Part shown: positions 25,389 through 34,810 of the stretch, piece after piece | Layout: each line of letters opens with the position of its first letter | Position numbering within the stretch: the first letter of the stretch is position 1 | From: Nitrospira sp. | Lineage (GTDB): Bacteria; Nitrospirota; Nitrospiria; Nitrospirales; Nitrospiraceae | Length of the DNA: 64,000 bases | Direction: 5' to 3' | Assembly (NCBI GenBank): GCA_022842445.1 | Contig: JALHPO010000002.1 | Coordinates: forward strand, 434,001 to 498,000 | The notes under the pieces: model-generated | Database searches by the model: none | What the model saw: the letters and a program-made list of their open reading frames with translations, nothing else | What the model was told of the DNA's origin: nothing | Program-made: the position numbers and the translations under genes

Positions 25389-28300
25389 ATGTCATCATCG
25401 ACACATACAAGGCCCCCGAACCGGCTGATCCACGAAACCAGCCCCTATCTGCTTCAACATGCCTATAACCCTGTCGATTGGTATCCCTGGGGACCGGAGG
25501 CCTTGCAGGCGGCGAAGGACAAGAACCGGCCCATTCTGCTTTCGATAGGCTATTCAGCCTGCCACTGGTGTCACGTCATGGAGCGGGAATCGTTCGAGAA
25601 CGACGCGACCGCCGAATTGATGAACCGTGACTTCGTCTGCATCAAGGTCGATCGGGAAGAACGGCCTGACCTGGATGAAATCTACATGCAAGCCACAGTC
25701 GCCATGAACCACGGCCAGGGCGGCTGGCCCATGACCGTATTCCTGACACCGGAGCAAAAACCGTTTTTCGCCGGCACCTACTTTCCCCCTGAAGACCGGT
25801 GGGGGAGACCGGGGTTCGGCACACTGCTGAAGAAGATCGCCGATTATTGGCGAACCGACGCCGCAGGCGTTCACGCCCAGGCCAAGGACATGACGGCGCG
25901 GTTGAAAGATGCCGGCCGGATCCCAACCCCGGTCTCGGTCAGCGAATCGGTACTGGATGAGGCTGTCGCACAGTTCAGCGGCGAATTCGATAAGACCTAC
26001 GGCGGCTTCGGCACCGCGCCCAAGTTTCCGCCGGCAGCCGGGCTGTCGTTACTGCTACGCTGTCACCGGCGATCGGGAGACACACAGGCCCTCGCCATGG
26101 TCACCAAAACCCTCGACATGATGGCGGCGGGAGGAATCTACGACCATATCGGCGGAGGATTCGCCCGCTATTCGACCGATGCCCGCTGGCTTGTGCCGCA
26201 TTTCGAGAAGATGCTCTACGATAATGCGCTACTGGCCCGCGTCTACGTCGAAGCCTATCAGGTCACGAAGAACCCCCTCTACCGGCAGGTGGCAACCGAA
26301 ACGCTGGATTATGTGCTCCGGGAAATGACCGGACCGGCAGGCGGATTTTATTCCGCGACGGATGCCGACTCCGAAGGCGTCGAGGGGAAATTCTTCGTCT
26401 GGACACCGGCCGACGTGCGAGCCGCGCTGAACGACGAGGAAACAGCCCGGCGGTTCTGCGCACTCTATGACATCACCGATGCCGGTAACTGGGAACATAC
26501 GAACATTCCGAATCGCCTGCGCCCCATCGAAGAAATCGCCCGGCACATCGATGTGACGACCGATGAACTCTTGGAAACAGCCGCCCGTGCAAAACCCGCG
26601 CTGTATCGGGCGCGGCAGCAGCGAATCCCCCCCGGACTGGACGACAAGGTGATCACGGCATGGAACGGCATGATGCTGTCTGCCCTGGCCGAAGCCGCCA
26701 GGGTGTTCGGAGAGGGTCGCTACCGCGAGGCGGCTCAACGAACCGCTGATTTCCTGCTTCAGACCCACACACAGCACGATGGCCGGCTATTGCGGACCTC
26801 GCGGGCGGGGCGCGCCCATCTCGCAGCCTACCTCGAAGACTACGCTTTCCTGGCGGAAGGGCTGCTGGATCTGTACGAGACCGGAGCCGACGAGGCATAT
26901 CTCCAGGCGGCAGCCCGGCTGGCCGGTTTTCTCATGACCGACTTTTTGGATGAGGCACAGGGCGGCTTCTTTACCACGGCGAAACACCATGAATCCCTCA
27001 TCCTTCGGGCTCGCGAGGGCTCCGATGGCGCCACCCCCAGCGCCAACGCCGTGGCCGCATTGGCCTTGGCCAGGCTGTCTTTTCACTTCGACCGGCAGGA
27101 CTGGCGTGAAGCGGCGATCGGTGCAGTACGGGCCTACGGGCGGCAGATCGCCCGTTACCCGAGGGCCTTTGCCAAAACCCTGGCGCTGGTGGATTTTCTG
27201 ACGGAGGGACCGATTGAGCTGGCATTCGTCGGCCACGAGACACAGGAAGGGCTCAGCGCCCTTCGTCGAGCAATCGCGGATCAGTACCTTCCTAATCGCA
27301 TCATCGCAACAACCACACCGGGCCTCCCCTCATCCTTGCCCCTCCTGGAAGGAAAGCACCCGGTTGACGGACAACCGGCGCTTTACATCTGTCGAAACTT
27401 CAGCTGCCGGCAGCCGATTACCGACCCGCGCGCGATATCGGACGCATTGCAGGCGGGAACGTCGCGCGCCGCGCGGCAGGGCGGCGAACCGAAGATGCTG
27501 CGGGGCGCGCAGATCCCCGGCCGTGCGACGGTCCAAGGAACGGCCGCCTATGCGGCGCGCATGATTGGCCTGGCCGGCGATGCCGCGCTGGCAAGCGGGT
27601 TCACCTCATTCGGCACCACTGGACTCACGACAACGCGCGTGGGATTCGGCACCTATCGTGTACATACTCAAGAGGCCGAGCATCGAGAGGCGCTCAAGAA
27701 AGCCTTACGGGCCTCTTGCAACGTGCTCGATACCTCAACGAATTACATGGATGGTGACAGCGAACGGGCCGTCGGGACTGTGCTCGCAGAACTGATCGCC
27801 TCGGGCGAAATCCGTCGCGAAGAAGTCGTCGTCGTCTCCAAGATCGGCTACGTGCAGGGGGAGAATTTGAAACTGGCCGAAGCCAGGGAACACTCCGGAC
27901 GTCCCTATCCTGACATGGTCAAGTACGGAGACGGCATCTGGCACTGCATCCATCCGGAATTCTTGGCGGATCAATTGGCGCTATCCTTAGATCGCCTCGG
28001 TCTGCTCACGTTGGACGTCTGTCTTCTACACAACCCGGAGTACTTTTTATCGGAAGCCACGCACCGCGGCAAGCAGGACCTGGCTGCGCTTCGCGCAGAA
28101 TTCTATCACCGGCTTGAGCAGGCCTTCACCTATTGTGAATCGCAAGTGGCGGCGGGTCGGCTCCAGTACTACGGTGTCTCATCGAATACCGTGACCGCTC
28201 CGGCCGCAAGTCCGGAAGCCACCTCGCTCGCCTCAATGCTCGAAGCAGCGCAAGCCGCTGCCACATCGGCGGGCTTGGAAACCCATCACTTCCGCGTCCT

Positions 28301-29078
28301 GCAACTACCGATGAATCTATTTGAGTCCGGAGCTGCATTGACGGCCAACACGGGAGCTGCCGGCCGTCAGACTGTGCTGGAGTATGCGCAACAGTCTGGT
28401 GTGGCCGTGCTGGTGAATCGCCCCTTGAACGCCATGCCCGCACCACATAGTGGCATCGTGCGCTTAGCAGACCTGCCCCTTGAAGATGGGCCGATCGATG
28501 TCGTCCGGCAGCTTGACGCCGTCCGTACACTTGAACAAGAATACCGGGATTCGATTGCGCCGGCTATGCAGCAAGCCAAGCAAGGAACGGCGCCGGACGA
28601 GTTTTTCAATTGGTCTCAAGAGTTACAGCGGGTGCGTCCACAGATCCAGGGCCTGGAGCATTGGGAACAACTTGAGCGCCAGATGATTGCCCCACAAGTC
28701 AATCAGGCAATACAAACCCTTTCACGCCATTTGACCGGAGAACCATCGGAACGATGGGAGGCCTGGCGCGAGCGGTATGTGCCTGAACTGCTGGCCCTGC
28801 TCCATGGGATGCGGCGTGAAGCGACCGAACGCAGCCGAGCACGCACAACTGCAATAGCGCACGCACTCGACCCGCTCTTGCCGGACGTGCACCGCCGGAG
28901 CACTCTTTCTCGCAAAGCACTCTGGATCCTTGCCTGGACGCCCGGCGTCACCTGCGTGCTGAACGGTATGCGAACGCCACACTATGTCGATGATACATTG
29001 GCAATACTCAGGTGGGAACCGCTCAAGGATGTCATGCAGGCATACAACCGGATGAGCGCCTTGGCCGCATCGTTATAG
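25389..29078 (+). CDS. DUF255 (YyaL/SSP411-type) protein fused to an aldo-keto reductase domain
   Basis: The start at 25389 ([20 protein letters not shown]) matches the usual N-terminus of YyaL-type proteins; the frame is open 30 codons further upstream through repeat sequence. Residues 1-170 are a thioredoxin-like DUF255 domain with the CHWC motif in [19 protein letters not shown]. To about residue 700 follows the alpha/alpha-barrel typical of the family ([20 protein letters not shown]). From residue 737 an aldo-keto reductase domain begins ([19 protein letters not shown]). It has a plausible catalytic tetrad, Asp781, Tyr786, Lys818 and His881, and runs to 1229 with an unusually long C-terminal helical part. 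Family members normally end near 690 residues. No internal stop or frameshift is seen. Confidence 0.85.
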   Translation: MSSSTHTRPPNRLIHETSPYLLQHAYNPVDWYPWGPEALQAAKDKNRPILLSIGYSACHWCHVMERESFENDATAELMNRDFVCIKVDREERPDLDEIYMQATVAMNHGQGGWPMTVFLTPEQKPFFAGTYFPPEDRWGRPGFGTLLKKIADYWRTDAAGVHAQAKDMTARLKDAGRIPTPVSVSESVLDEAVAQFSGEFDKTYGGFGTAPKFPPAAGLSLLLRCHRRSGDTQALAMVTKTLDMMAAGGIYDHIGGGFARYSTDARWLVPHFEKMLYDNALLARVYVEAYQVTKNPLYRQVATETLDYVLREMTGPAGGFYSATDADSEGVEGKFFVWTPADVRAALNDEETARRFCALYDITDAGNWEHTNIPNRLRPIEEIARHIDVTTDELLETAARAKPALYRARQQRIPPGLDDKVITAWNGMMLSALAEAARVFGEGRYREAAQRTADFLLQTHTQHDGRLLRTSRAGRAHLAAYLEDYAFLAEGLLDLYETGADEAYLQAAARLAGFLMTDFLDEAQGGFFTTAKHHESLILRAREGSDGATPSANAVAALALARLSFHFDRQDWREAAIGAVRAYGRQIARYPRAFAKTLALVDFLTEGPIELAFVGHETQEGLSALRRAIADQYLPNRIIATTTPGLPSSLPLLEGKHPVDGQPALYICRNFSCRQPITDPRAISDALQAGTSRAARQGGEPKMLRGAQIPGRATVQGTAAYAARMIGLAGDAALASGFTSFGTTGLTTTRVGFGTYRVHTQEAEHREALKKALRASCNVLDTSTNYMDGDSERAVGTVLAELIASGEIRREEVVVVSKIGYVQGENLKLAEAREHSGRPYPDMVKYGDGIWHCIHPEFLADQLALSLDRLGLLTLDVCLLHNPEYFLSEATHRGKQDLAALRAEFYHRLEQAFTYCESQVAAGRLQYYGVSSNTVTAPAASPEATSLASMLEAAQAAATSAGLETHHFRVLQLPMNLFESGAALTANTGAAGRQTVLEYAQQSGVAVLVNRPLNAMPAPHSGIVRLADLPLEDGPIDVVRQLDAVRTLEQEYRDSIAPAMQQAKQGTAPDEFFNWSQELQRVRPQIQGLEHWEQLERQMIAPQVNQAIQTLSRHLTGEPSERWEAWRERYVPELLALLHGMRREATERSRARTTAIAHALDPLLPDVHRRSTLSRKALWILAWTPGVTCVLNGMRTPHYVDDTLAILRWEPLKDVMQAYNRMSALAASL

Positions 29079-29119
29079 CATTCTTACGCACTTTATTATG
29101 TGAAGGAGAGAGGGGACAT

Positions 29120-29665
29120 ATGCGACAAGATCGAATGTTATGGGTTGTCGGCGCACCGATTATGGCCGTGCTCGTAATGCAAGGCTGCTCAGCCCTATCC
29201 GGATCGGGAACCGGTCAGGAAGGGAGGGCGGGAGAAGAACGAATCAAGGAGCAGGCCATCAAAGAGGCGACGGCTCGCAACGTCAGTCCTGACCGCTCCG
29301 AATTGTCAGCCAAACGCGAGGCTGAACCGGGCAAGGACTTGCTGATGGATGTACTATTTGATTTCGATCAGGATAGCATTCGCGCCGACGCGTTACCGGT
29401 ATTGGAAGCGAATGCGAGACAGTTGAAGAGCAGCGGGATCGCGCGCATATTGCTCGAAGGCCGCGGGGATGAAATCGGAACGTCCGCCTACAATCTCGTC
29501 TTGGGCGAGCGCCGGGCCAGAAGTGTGAAAACCTATCTCCAGCACCTGGGGGTGTCCCTCGACCTCAAGACGACAAGCTACGGGAAGGATCGCCCGCTGT
29601 GTTCGGAGCACACGAACGAGTGCATGCAGAAGAACCGGAGCGTCCATTTCACAGTGAAAGAGTAG
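29120..29665 (+). CDS. OmpA/Pal-like peptidoglycan-associated lipoprotein
   Basis: The start at 29120 follows GAAGGAGAGAGG. The lipoprotein signal ends in VLVMQGC. An acidic/basic linker leads to an OmpA-like domain (VLFDFDQDSIRADALPVLEA, LLEGRGDEIGTSAYNLVLGE, RRARSVKTYLQHLGV), about residues 75-180. The usual Pal GHTD motif reads GRGDEIG here. It anchors the outer membrane to peptidoglycan. No tol genes are in the window, so it may be a secondary Pal-like protein. Confidence 0.85.
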   Translation: MRQDRMLWVVGAPIMAVLVMQGCSALSGSGTGQEGRAGEERIKEQAIKEATARNVSPDRSELSAKREAEPGKDLLMDVLFDFDQDSIRADALPVLEANARQLKSSGIARILLEGRGDEIGTSAYNLVLGERRARSVKTYLQHLGVSLDLKTTSYGKDRPLCSEHTNECMQKNRSVHFTVKE

Positions 29666-29683
29666 CGGCGGCCCACAGAGGAG

Positions 29684-29875
29684 AAGAGCGTATAGCTGAT
29701 GGCGTATAGCATGTGATCAAAGGGGAAAGAGCTTGTAGCATATGGCCTATAGCACGAGAGCGAACCGGAATATCATATCACCGTCATCGACGGCTCATCT
29801 TTTTGTCCTGTGCCACAGGCTATCAGCCATAAGCTCCCAGCCTTTTCGTGCCATAAGCCATACGCCATTGACTCT
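29684..29875. repeat. Double hairpin of AGCTGATGGCGTATAGCA repeats, copy 3
   Basis: Two left arms (GAGCGTATAGCTGATGGCGT with ATAGCATG; AGAGCTTGTAGCATATGGCC with TATAGCAC) face two right arms (TGCCACAGGCTATCAGCCAT with AAGCTC; CGTGCCATAAGCCATACGCC with ATTGACTCTTG). The pairing is imperfect but extensive. It fills the Pal-ppx gap of 257 bases; nothing else is seen there. Same family as loci 10815 and 15012. Confidence 0.75.
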
Positions 29876-29922
29876 TGTGACTGTGATGTGACGGCAATCG
29901 ATTATGAGCAAGGTGTTCTTCT

Positions 29923-31476
29923 GTGGCTAAACTCGCCGTCATCGATATCGGGACCAATTCCATCCACATGGTGCTGGCTGAAATCCTTCCGGATGCCAGC
30001 TATAAAATCCTCGACCGCTTCAAAGATGTCACGCGCCTGGGTAACGGAACCTTCGCCACGCGGCGGCTTTCCGATGAGGCGATCACGCGCGCTATCGAGG
30101 TGCTCAAGACATTGGCGACGCTGGCCCGCAACAAGGGTTTCGATCGGACCATAGCGGTCGCCACCAGCGCCGTGCGTGAGGCCCGGAACGGCGGCGACTT
30201 TATCAATCTGGTTGAGGAACAGGCGGGAGTGCGGGTGCGGGTGATCAGCGGGACCGAGGAAGCCCGGCTGATTTTTCTGGGTGTGAAGAACAGCATCGCG
30301 CTTGCGGACAAACCGACCCTGGTCGTCGATGTCGGCGGCGGTTCAGTCGAACTGATCCTGGGGAATCGAGACCGGATGATTCACGCCAAGAGCCTCAAAC
30401 TCGGGGCGATTCGCCTAGCGGAGCAATATCTCCCGAACACTGCGCCGTCGGCCCCGATGATGCGTGCGCTCGAAGACGCCGTAACCGGCCAGCTGAAGAC
30501 GGCCATCGAGTCGTGTGCCGTGAAAAAGTTCGACTCGCTGATAGCCACCTCCGGCATGGCCGGCAATCTGGCCGAAATCATCCATATCAAGCAGACAGGT
30601 CGGCCGTTGCCGCAACACAATCTGGCCACGGTTTCGCTAAAGGACCTCCGCCTGCTGGAATCGGAATTGGCTCAATCTCCGCTGAAGACGCGATTGGCGA
30701 TTCCCGGTCTAGACCCGAAGCGTGTCGACACCCTGCTGCCTGCCGCCGTCGTACTCCGACGCCTGCTGGAGCTCTCTGGCCTCACTGAGATGACGCTGTG
30801 CGATAAGGCTATTCGCGAGGGCATGATCTATGACTTTATCGCGCGGCACCGGGAAGGTTTGAAAGCCGAAAATGAGATCCCCGATGTGCGCCGGCGGAAT
30901 GTGATCGGACTGGCCCGCCGCTGCCAGACGCCGGAAGTGCATTCGCTGCATGTGGCCGCGCTGGCCCTCCGCTTGTTCGACCAAACCAAACGGCTGCACG
31001 GGCTGGGGCAGCAGGAGCGTGCCTGGCTTGAGTATGCCGCCCTGTTGCACGATATCGGCTATCTGATTAATCCCCGGCAGCATCATAAGCATGCATACTA
31101 CCTGATCAAGCACAGCGATCTGGTCGGTTTGACGGCTGAGGAAATCGAGGTGGTGGCCAACGTCGCCCGCTATCACCGGCGGTCGATGCCGACGCTGAAG
31201 CATCAGGGATTCGGAGAGTTGGCTCCCCGCTTGAAGCGCATCGTGAAAATCCTGTCTGCGTTGCTGCGGATCGCGGATGGACTCGACCGCACCCATTTCT
31301 CGACCGTTCAGACCGTGAACGTAAAGATCGGAACGACCGTGACCATCGAAGCGACCGTGTCGGGCGATGCTGAAATGGAACTCTGGGCGGCGAAAAACCG
31401 TGCGGATTTATTCGAACAGGCCTTCCGCCGGCGTGTCCGGTTCTGCGAAGTGCCGCAGGAGGCTGCTCAATCATGA
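29923..31476 (+). CDS. ppx: Ppx/GppA-family exopolyphosphatase with HD domain
   Basis: A GTG start gives MAKLAVIDIGTNSIHMVLAE, the phosphate-1 motif of the actin-like Ppx/GppA fold. Also present are ATSAVREARNGGDF, ISGTEEARLIFLGV and VVDVGGGSVELILG. From about residue 325 a C-terminal HD-type domain follows (YAALLHDIGYLINPRQHHKH and ARYHRRSMP). The length of 517 residues is normal for Ppx. It hydrolyses polyphosphate and/or pppGpp. The next gene overlaps its stop by ATGA, and thymidylate-kinase-like and sixA genes follow. Confidence 0.9.
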   Translation: MAKLAVIDIGTNSIHMVLAEILPDASYKILDRFKDVTRLGNGTFATRRLSDEAITRAIEVLKTLATLARNKGFDRTIAVATSAVREARNGGDFINLVEEQAGVRVRVISGTEEARLIFLGVKNSIALADKPTLVVDVGGGSVELILGNRDRMIHAKSLKLGAIRLAEQYLPNTAPSAPMMRALEDAVTGQLKTAIESCAVKKFDSLIATSGMAGNLAEIIHIKQTGRPLPQHNLATVSLKDLRLLESELAQSPLKTRLAIPGLDPKRVDTLLPAAVVLRRLLELSGLTEMTLCDKAIREGMIYDFIARHREGLKAENEIPDVRRRNVIGLARRCQTPEVHSLHVAALALRLFDQTKRLHGLGQQERAWLEYAALLHDIGYLINPRQHHKHAYYLIKHSDLVGLTAEEIEVVANVARYHRRSMPTLKHQGFGELAPRLKRIVKILSALLRIADGLDRTHFSTVQTVNVKIGTTVTIEATVSGDAEMELWAAKNRADLFEQAFRRRVRFCEVPQEAAQS

Positions 31477-32222
31477 CCGATCACGGGTATGCCAAATCCC
31501 CGTCCCACCCCTACCCTGGAAAACTGATCATCGTCGAAGGCATCGACGGGTCCGGGAAGAGCACGCAACTGCTGCTCCTGCACAAGTGGCTGGAGTCCAA
31601 AGGCCACAAGGTATTTTTTACGGAGTGGAATTCATCGGATCTGGTCAAAGACACGACAAAACGCGGCAAGAAAACCAAAAGCCTCACGCCGACGACGTTC
31701 AGCTTGCTCCATGCAACGGATTTCGCCAGCCGGCTCTATCATCACATTCTCCCTCCCCTGAAAGCCGGCATGCTCGTCTTGGCCGACCGCTATATGTACA
31801 CAGCGTTTTCGCGCGACGTCGTACGAGGCGTCTCGCGGGATTGGGTGCGCAAACTGTATGCGTTCGCCATCAAACCCGACATGGCCTTCTATTACAAAAT
31901 ACCCATCGAAACAGCCATCTCTCGGCTCTTGCGTGGAACACGAGGACAATTCAAATACTACGAAGCCGGCATGGACATGAATCTCAGCCCGGATGTGACG
32001 GAAAGTTTCAGAATGTTTCAGTCCCAAATTCTGGCCGAATATGACAAGATCGTTGATGAGTTCGGCCTGCTGACGATGGATGCGACTCAGGATATCGAAG
32101 CGCAACAGGAACATATGAGGGCGCTGGTGGAAGACGCGCTCCGCGGCTACAAACCCAGACGAGGCACCTATGGGCGACGCACGCTATTTTGGCGACGGTT
32201 TGACATACCTAAATCCGAGTGA
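31473..32222 (+). CDS. Thymidylate-kinase-like protein, first paralogue
   Basis: The 249-residue protein has an intact P-loop, VEGIDGSGKSTQLLLLHKWL (Lys29), a dTMP-kinase-like LVLADRYMYTAFSRD segment and a lid-like region. Spacing and the DRY motif differ from housekeeping Tmk, and the ppx context suggests a nucleotide or polyphosphate role rather than standard dTMP synthesis. Polyphosphate kinase 2 shares this fold but not these motifs closely enough to claim. It overlaps ppx by four bases and the second paralogue by 53 bases, so the three are translationally coupled. Confidence 0.75.
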   Translation: MTDHGYAKSPSHPYPGKLIIVEGIDGSGKSTQLLLLHKWLESKGHKVFFTEWNSSDLVKDTTKRGKKTKSLTPTTFSLLHATDFASRLYHHILPPLKAGMLVLADRYMYTAFSRDVVRGVSRDWVRKLYAFAIKPDMAFYYKIPIETAISRLLRGTRGQFKYYEAGMDMNLSPDVTESFRMFQSQILAEYDKIVDEFGLLTMDATQDIEAQQEHMRALVEDALRGYKPRRGTYGRRTLFWRRFDIPKSE

Positions 32223-32904
32223 CCTGAAAGGGAAGCTCATTGCCATCGAAGGCACGGACGGCGTCGGACGCTCGACCCACCTCGAGATGCTGCAAGAATG
32301 GCTGGAGGTGCAGGGCTACGGCGTCATCACGACCGGATGGACGAGATCAAACCTCATGTCCAAAACGATCGAGGCCGCCAAGGCCGGCAACATTCTGGAT
32401 CACTGGTCGCTCAGCCTGCTGTACGCAACCGATTTCGCCGACCGTTTAGAACACCAGATTATTCCGGCGCTCCGATCCGGATTCGTCGTGCTCGCCGATC
32501 GGTACATCTATACCGCCTTCGCGCGCGACTTCGTGCGGAGCGGAGACCGGAAGTGGATTCGAGACGTGTTCGGATTCGCGTTAATTCCGGACCTCGTGTG
32601 CTACCTTCGCATCGACGTGGAAACGTTGGCGCTGCGGGTGATTGAAACCACCGGGATGAACTACTGGGAATCCGGCATGGATCTCCGGTTGGGTGACGAT
32701 CTCTACGACAGCTTCAAGAAATACCAGTCGCTGATGATCAAAGAATTCGACAAGATGGCGGAGGAGTTCCACTTCAACGTCGTCGACGCCCGCAAATCCC
32801 CTGAGGAGATTCAAGAGGAGCTGCGTGGGCATATTCTCCCTGTGCTGCAAAACTCCAAGCGGACGGCGGACCTGGAACCTGTCGGCGTACAACGTGAGCC
32901 GTAA
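32170..32904 (+). CDS. Thymidylate-kinase-like protein, second paralogue with altered P-loop
   Basis: The 244-residue protein is clearly a paralogue of the preceding one (GKLIAIEGTDGVGRSTHLEM, LLYATDFADRLEHQIIPAL, VVLADRYIYTAFARDFV, ESGMDLRLGDDLYDSF). The P-loop Lys is replaced by Arg34 (GTDGVGRST), which usually cripples ATP binding or catalysis. It may act as a regulatory or partner subunit of the first protein. The start lies inside the first gene, overlapping by 53 bases in another frame. Confidence 0.75.
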   Translation: MGDARYFGDGLTYLNPSDLKGKLIAIEGTDGVGRSTHLEMLQEWLEVQGYGVITTGWTRSNLMSKTIEAAKAGNILDHWSLSLLYATDFADRLEHQIIPALRSGFVVLADRYIYTAFARDFVRSGDRKWIRDVFGFALIPDLVCYLRIDVETLALRVIETTGMNYWESGMDLRLGDDLYDSFKKYQSLMIKEFDKMAEEFHFNVVDARKSPEEIQEELRGHILPVLQNSKRTADLEPVGVQREP

Positions 32905-32921
32905 CATGAGCGCGGCAGCAT

Positions 32922-33458
32922 CTACCCGCCCTCGTCCATTTCCGCAACTGACTTCTTTCCCCTCCCCAGGACTCGTAACTGCATCGGTTCAAGCCACCAT
33001 CGGAGCAGTCCTTGCCCCGGCTTCACCATCTCCGGAAAATGGATCAGAGCCGCGCCCGCCTTCTTCATGGGAAAGTTCGTCATGGGTTTCCCGCACAGCA
33101 ACAGGGCCGCCGCTTCACCGAGCAGCGGCTCATGCCCGACACAAAGCAGGATCGATTCCATAGGAAACGACCGAATGAGCGCGACAATCCGCTCCGGCGT
33201 AGAGCCGACCGCCAACTCGTCGCACGTCATCACTTTTAGCGACGGGCAAACCACGGTGCGCAACAGCCTGGCCGTGTCATACGCGCGAGTGAACGGGCTG
33301 CTGAGTAAATGGGTCGGCTTGCAGTCCAATGCCGCCAGTCCGGCAGCGGTCCGAAGCACCCGTTTCTTTCCTTTCTCCGTCAAGGGGCGGTTCTCCTCCG
33401 ACCCCTGCCACTCTTCAGGTTCGACCGCGATGCCATGGCGAATCAGCAAACAATCCAT
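32922..33458 (-). CDS. sixA: SixA-type phosphohistidine phosphatase
   Basis: The 178-residue protein has the RHG motif in CLLIRHGIAVEPEEW and a second catalytic His in LCVGHEPLLGEAAALLL, as in the histidine phosphatase superfamily. A long acidic helix region follows EENRPLTEKGKKRVLRTA. SixA dephosphorylates phosphohistidine in phosphotransfer proteins. An AGGGAGGG site precedes the ATG. It is convergent with the kinase-like pair and divergent from gspC. Confidence 0.85.
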   Translation of the reverse strand: MDCLLIRHGIAVEPEEWQGSEENRPLTEKGKKRVLRTAAGLAALDCKPTHLLSSPFTRAYDTARLLRTVVCPSLKVMTCDELAVGSTPERIVALIRSFPMESILLCVGHEPLLGEAAALLLCGKPMTNFPMKKAGAALIHFPEMVKPGQGLLRWWLEPMQLRVLGRGKKSVAEMDEGG

Positions 33459-33523
33459 ACCGGCCCTCCCTAGTCCATCCTAGCCCCGTGTGGTATCCCG
33501 ATCGATCCTTCCACCGAAGAGAG

Positions 33524-33551
33524 CATACTATTGCCTGACCTCAATAGTATG
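33524..33551. promoter_or_regulatory. Perfect 10-bp inverted repeat in the sixA-gspC divergent region
   Basis: CATACTATTG (33524-33533) is perfectly complementary to CAATAGTATG (33542-33551) around an 8-base spacer CCTGACCT. With one bulged base the symmetry can extend four pairs further. It lies about 65 bases from sixA and 100 bases from gspC. Its AT-rich symmetric arms look like an operator for a dimeric regulator rather than a terminator, since no U-tract follows. Confidence 0.6.
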
Positions 33552-33649
33552 TCTCCGGCGTCGCCAAATCACCCTTTATTTGCAAGCAGATATCGTGAAC
33601 AGGTACTATGACGAAGGTCTTTTGAACCGGAGTGCATTCTTTGGCGAAA

Positions 33650-34534
33650 ATGTCTGCTCAACAGGTACGGCGTGTCAGCATACTGGTGTGTGTCGCCGTG
33701 AGCGGGTTCCTCATCGCCCACTCCATCAACGCATTTATCGCTGACGCGTTGTATCTCGCGCCGGAGGGTTCCGTCCAATCCGGCGGTACAGAATCGGCGC
33801 GACCCGTCTCGTTTGCGCCGGCTCGCTACGCGGATGACATCCGCTCCAGCGGACTTTTCCTGCTGCCTGCCACTCCTCAAGAGGCGAGGAGCCAAGGTGA
33901 ACCCGCCGGTACAGCAGTTCGGGCCTCACTGGGCGCCGCCGCACAAATCCGGCTGATCGGAATCGTCATGGGCGACAAGCGAGGCGTGTTTGCGATCGTC
34001 GAAGAACAGGCTTCAAAAAAACAAGCCTTGTATCGTCTGCACGAACAGATTCCCGGTTTGGGAGAGGTCGCCGACATTCAACGCGATGGCATGTTGATAC
34101 GCCAGGGCAATCTCGAAGAATGGCTTGAGCTGGGACTGACGGAGAAGCTGGCCGTCCCCGGCAACAGCACCACGGCTCCCCCTTCAGCGGCTTCCACTCA
34201 AGCACCAGGCACTCCCCTTCGCAAAGTGGTCGACCGTCGGGAAGTCGAACTGGCCATGAACGATCTGCCGAAGCTCATGACGCAGGCCCGAGCGATGCCG
34301 CACATGATCAACGGCGCCGTCAACGGATTTCGCATCGAATACATGGCGCCGGCCAGCTTCTACGAGAAGATCGGCATTCAAACCGGGGATATCTTGCAGC
34401 GGGTAAACGGCGTCGATATTCGTGACCCCGGCACAATGTTGAACCTTCTCCAGCAATTAAAGAACGAGCGGGTCGTGAAACTCGACATGGTCCGGAACAA
34501 CCAGCCATCCACAGTCACCTACGAACTACGCTGA
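33650..34534 (+). CDS. gspC: Type II secretion system protein GspC
   Basis: The start at 33650 (MSAQQVRRVSILVCVAVSGF) is chosen; a GTG at 33632 is also open. A transmembrane helix lies at residues 8-30, followed by a periplasmic HR-type domain (IRLIGIVMGDKRGVFAIVEE, residues about 100-160) and a C-terminal PDZ-like domain (FRIEYMAPASFYEKIGIQTG, GDILQRVNGVDI). GspC links the inner-membrane platform to the secretin. It is first in an eleven-gene gsp operon that lacks the usual gspD next to it. Confidence 0.88.
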   Translation: MSAQQVRRVSILVCVAVSGFLIAHSINAFIADALYLAPEGSVQSGGTESARPVSFAPARYADDIRSSGLFLLPATPQEARSQGEPAGTAVRASLGAAAQIRLIGIVMGDKRGVFAIVEEQASKKQALYRLHEQIPGLGEVADIQRDGMLIRQGNLEEWLELGLTEKLAVPGNSTTAPPSAASTQAPGTPLRKVVDRREVELAMNDLPKLMTQARAMPHMINGAVNGFRIEYMAPASFYEKIGIQTGDILQRVNGVDIRDPGTMLNLLQQLKNERVVKLDMVRNNQPSTVTYELR

Positions 34535-34810
34535 GCCGCTCCGGGTGCCATCCGATACTCCTCGTCTCTTCGGTTGCCACAGCGGCTCTCTCCCCGCATC
34601 CGGAGCCCACAGGAAGAAATACGAATACTTTTTAATGCGGATGAAATCTGTCGCAAATATGGCGTTAACATTCGGGCTGTTTCCGGCGTCACCACTGGCG
34701 GGCAGTCTTGCCAGGCCCTTGGAATGAAGAGTATGGTTGAAAATCAACAACGCTGGCGCTCGATGTTTCGGATTGGAAGGCCCAACCAAGAAAAATAGAG
34801 GTACAGAACA
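34535..34810. other. Gap where gspD would normally lie
   Basis: In most gsp operons gspD follows gspC. Here 276 bases contain no secretin motif in any frame. A 74-codon frame at 34574-34798 (plus strand) shows no family signature, and no terminator or promoter is convincing. Whether this is a scar of a lost gspD or ordinary spacer cannot be decided from sequence alone. Confidence 0.5.

Noticed and set aside
34574..34798. 74-codon frame between gspC and gspE as a gspD remnant
   Set aside because: No secretin-like motif is visible, and composition is not distinctive enough to call a pseudogene.
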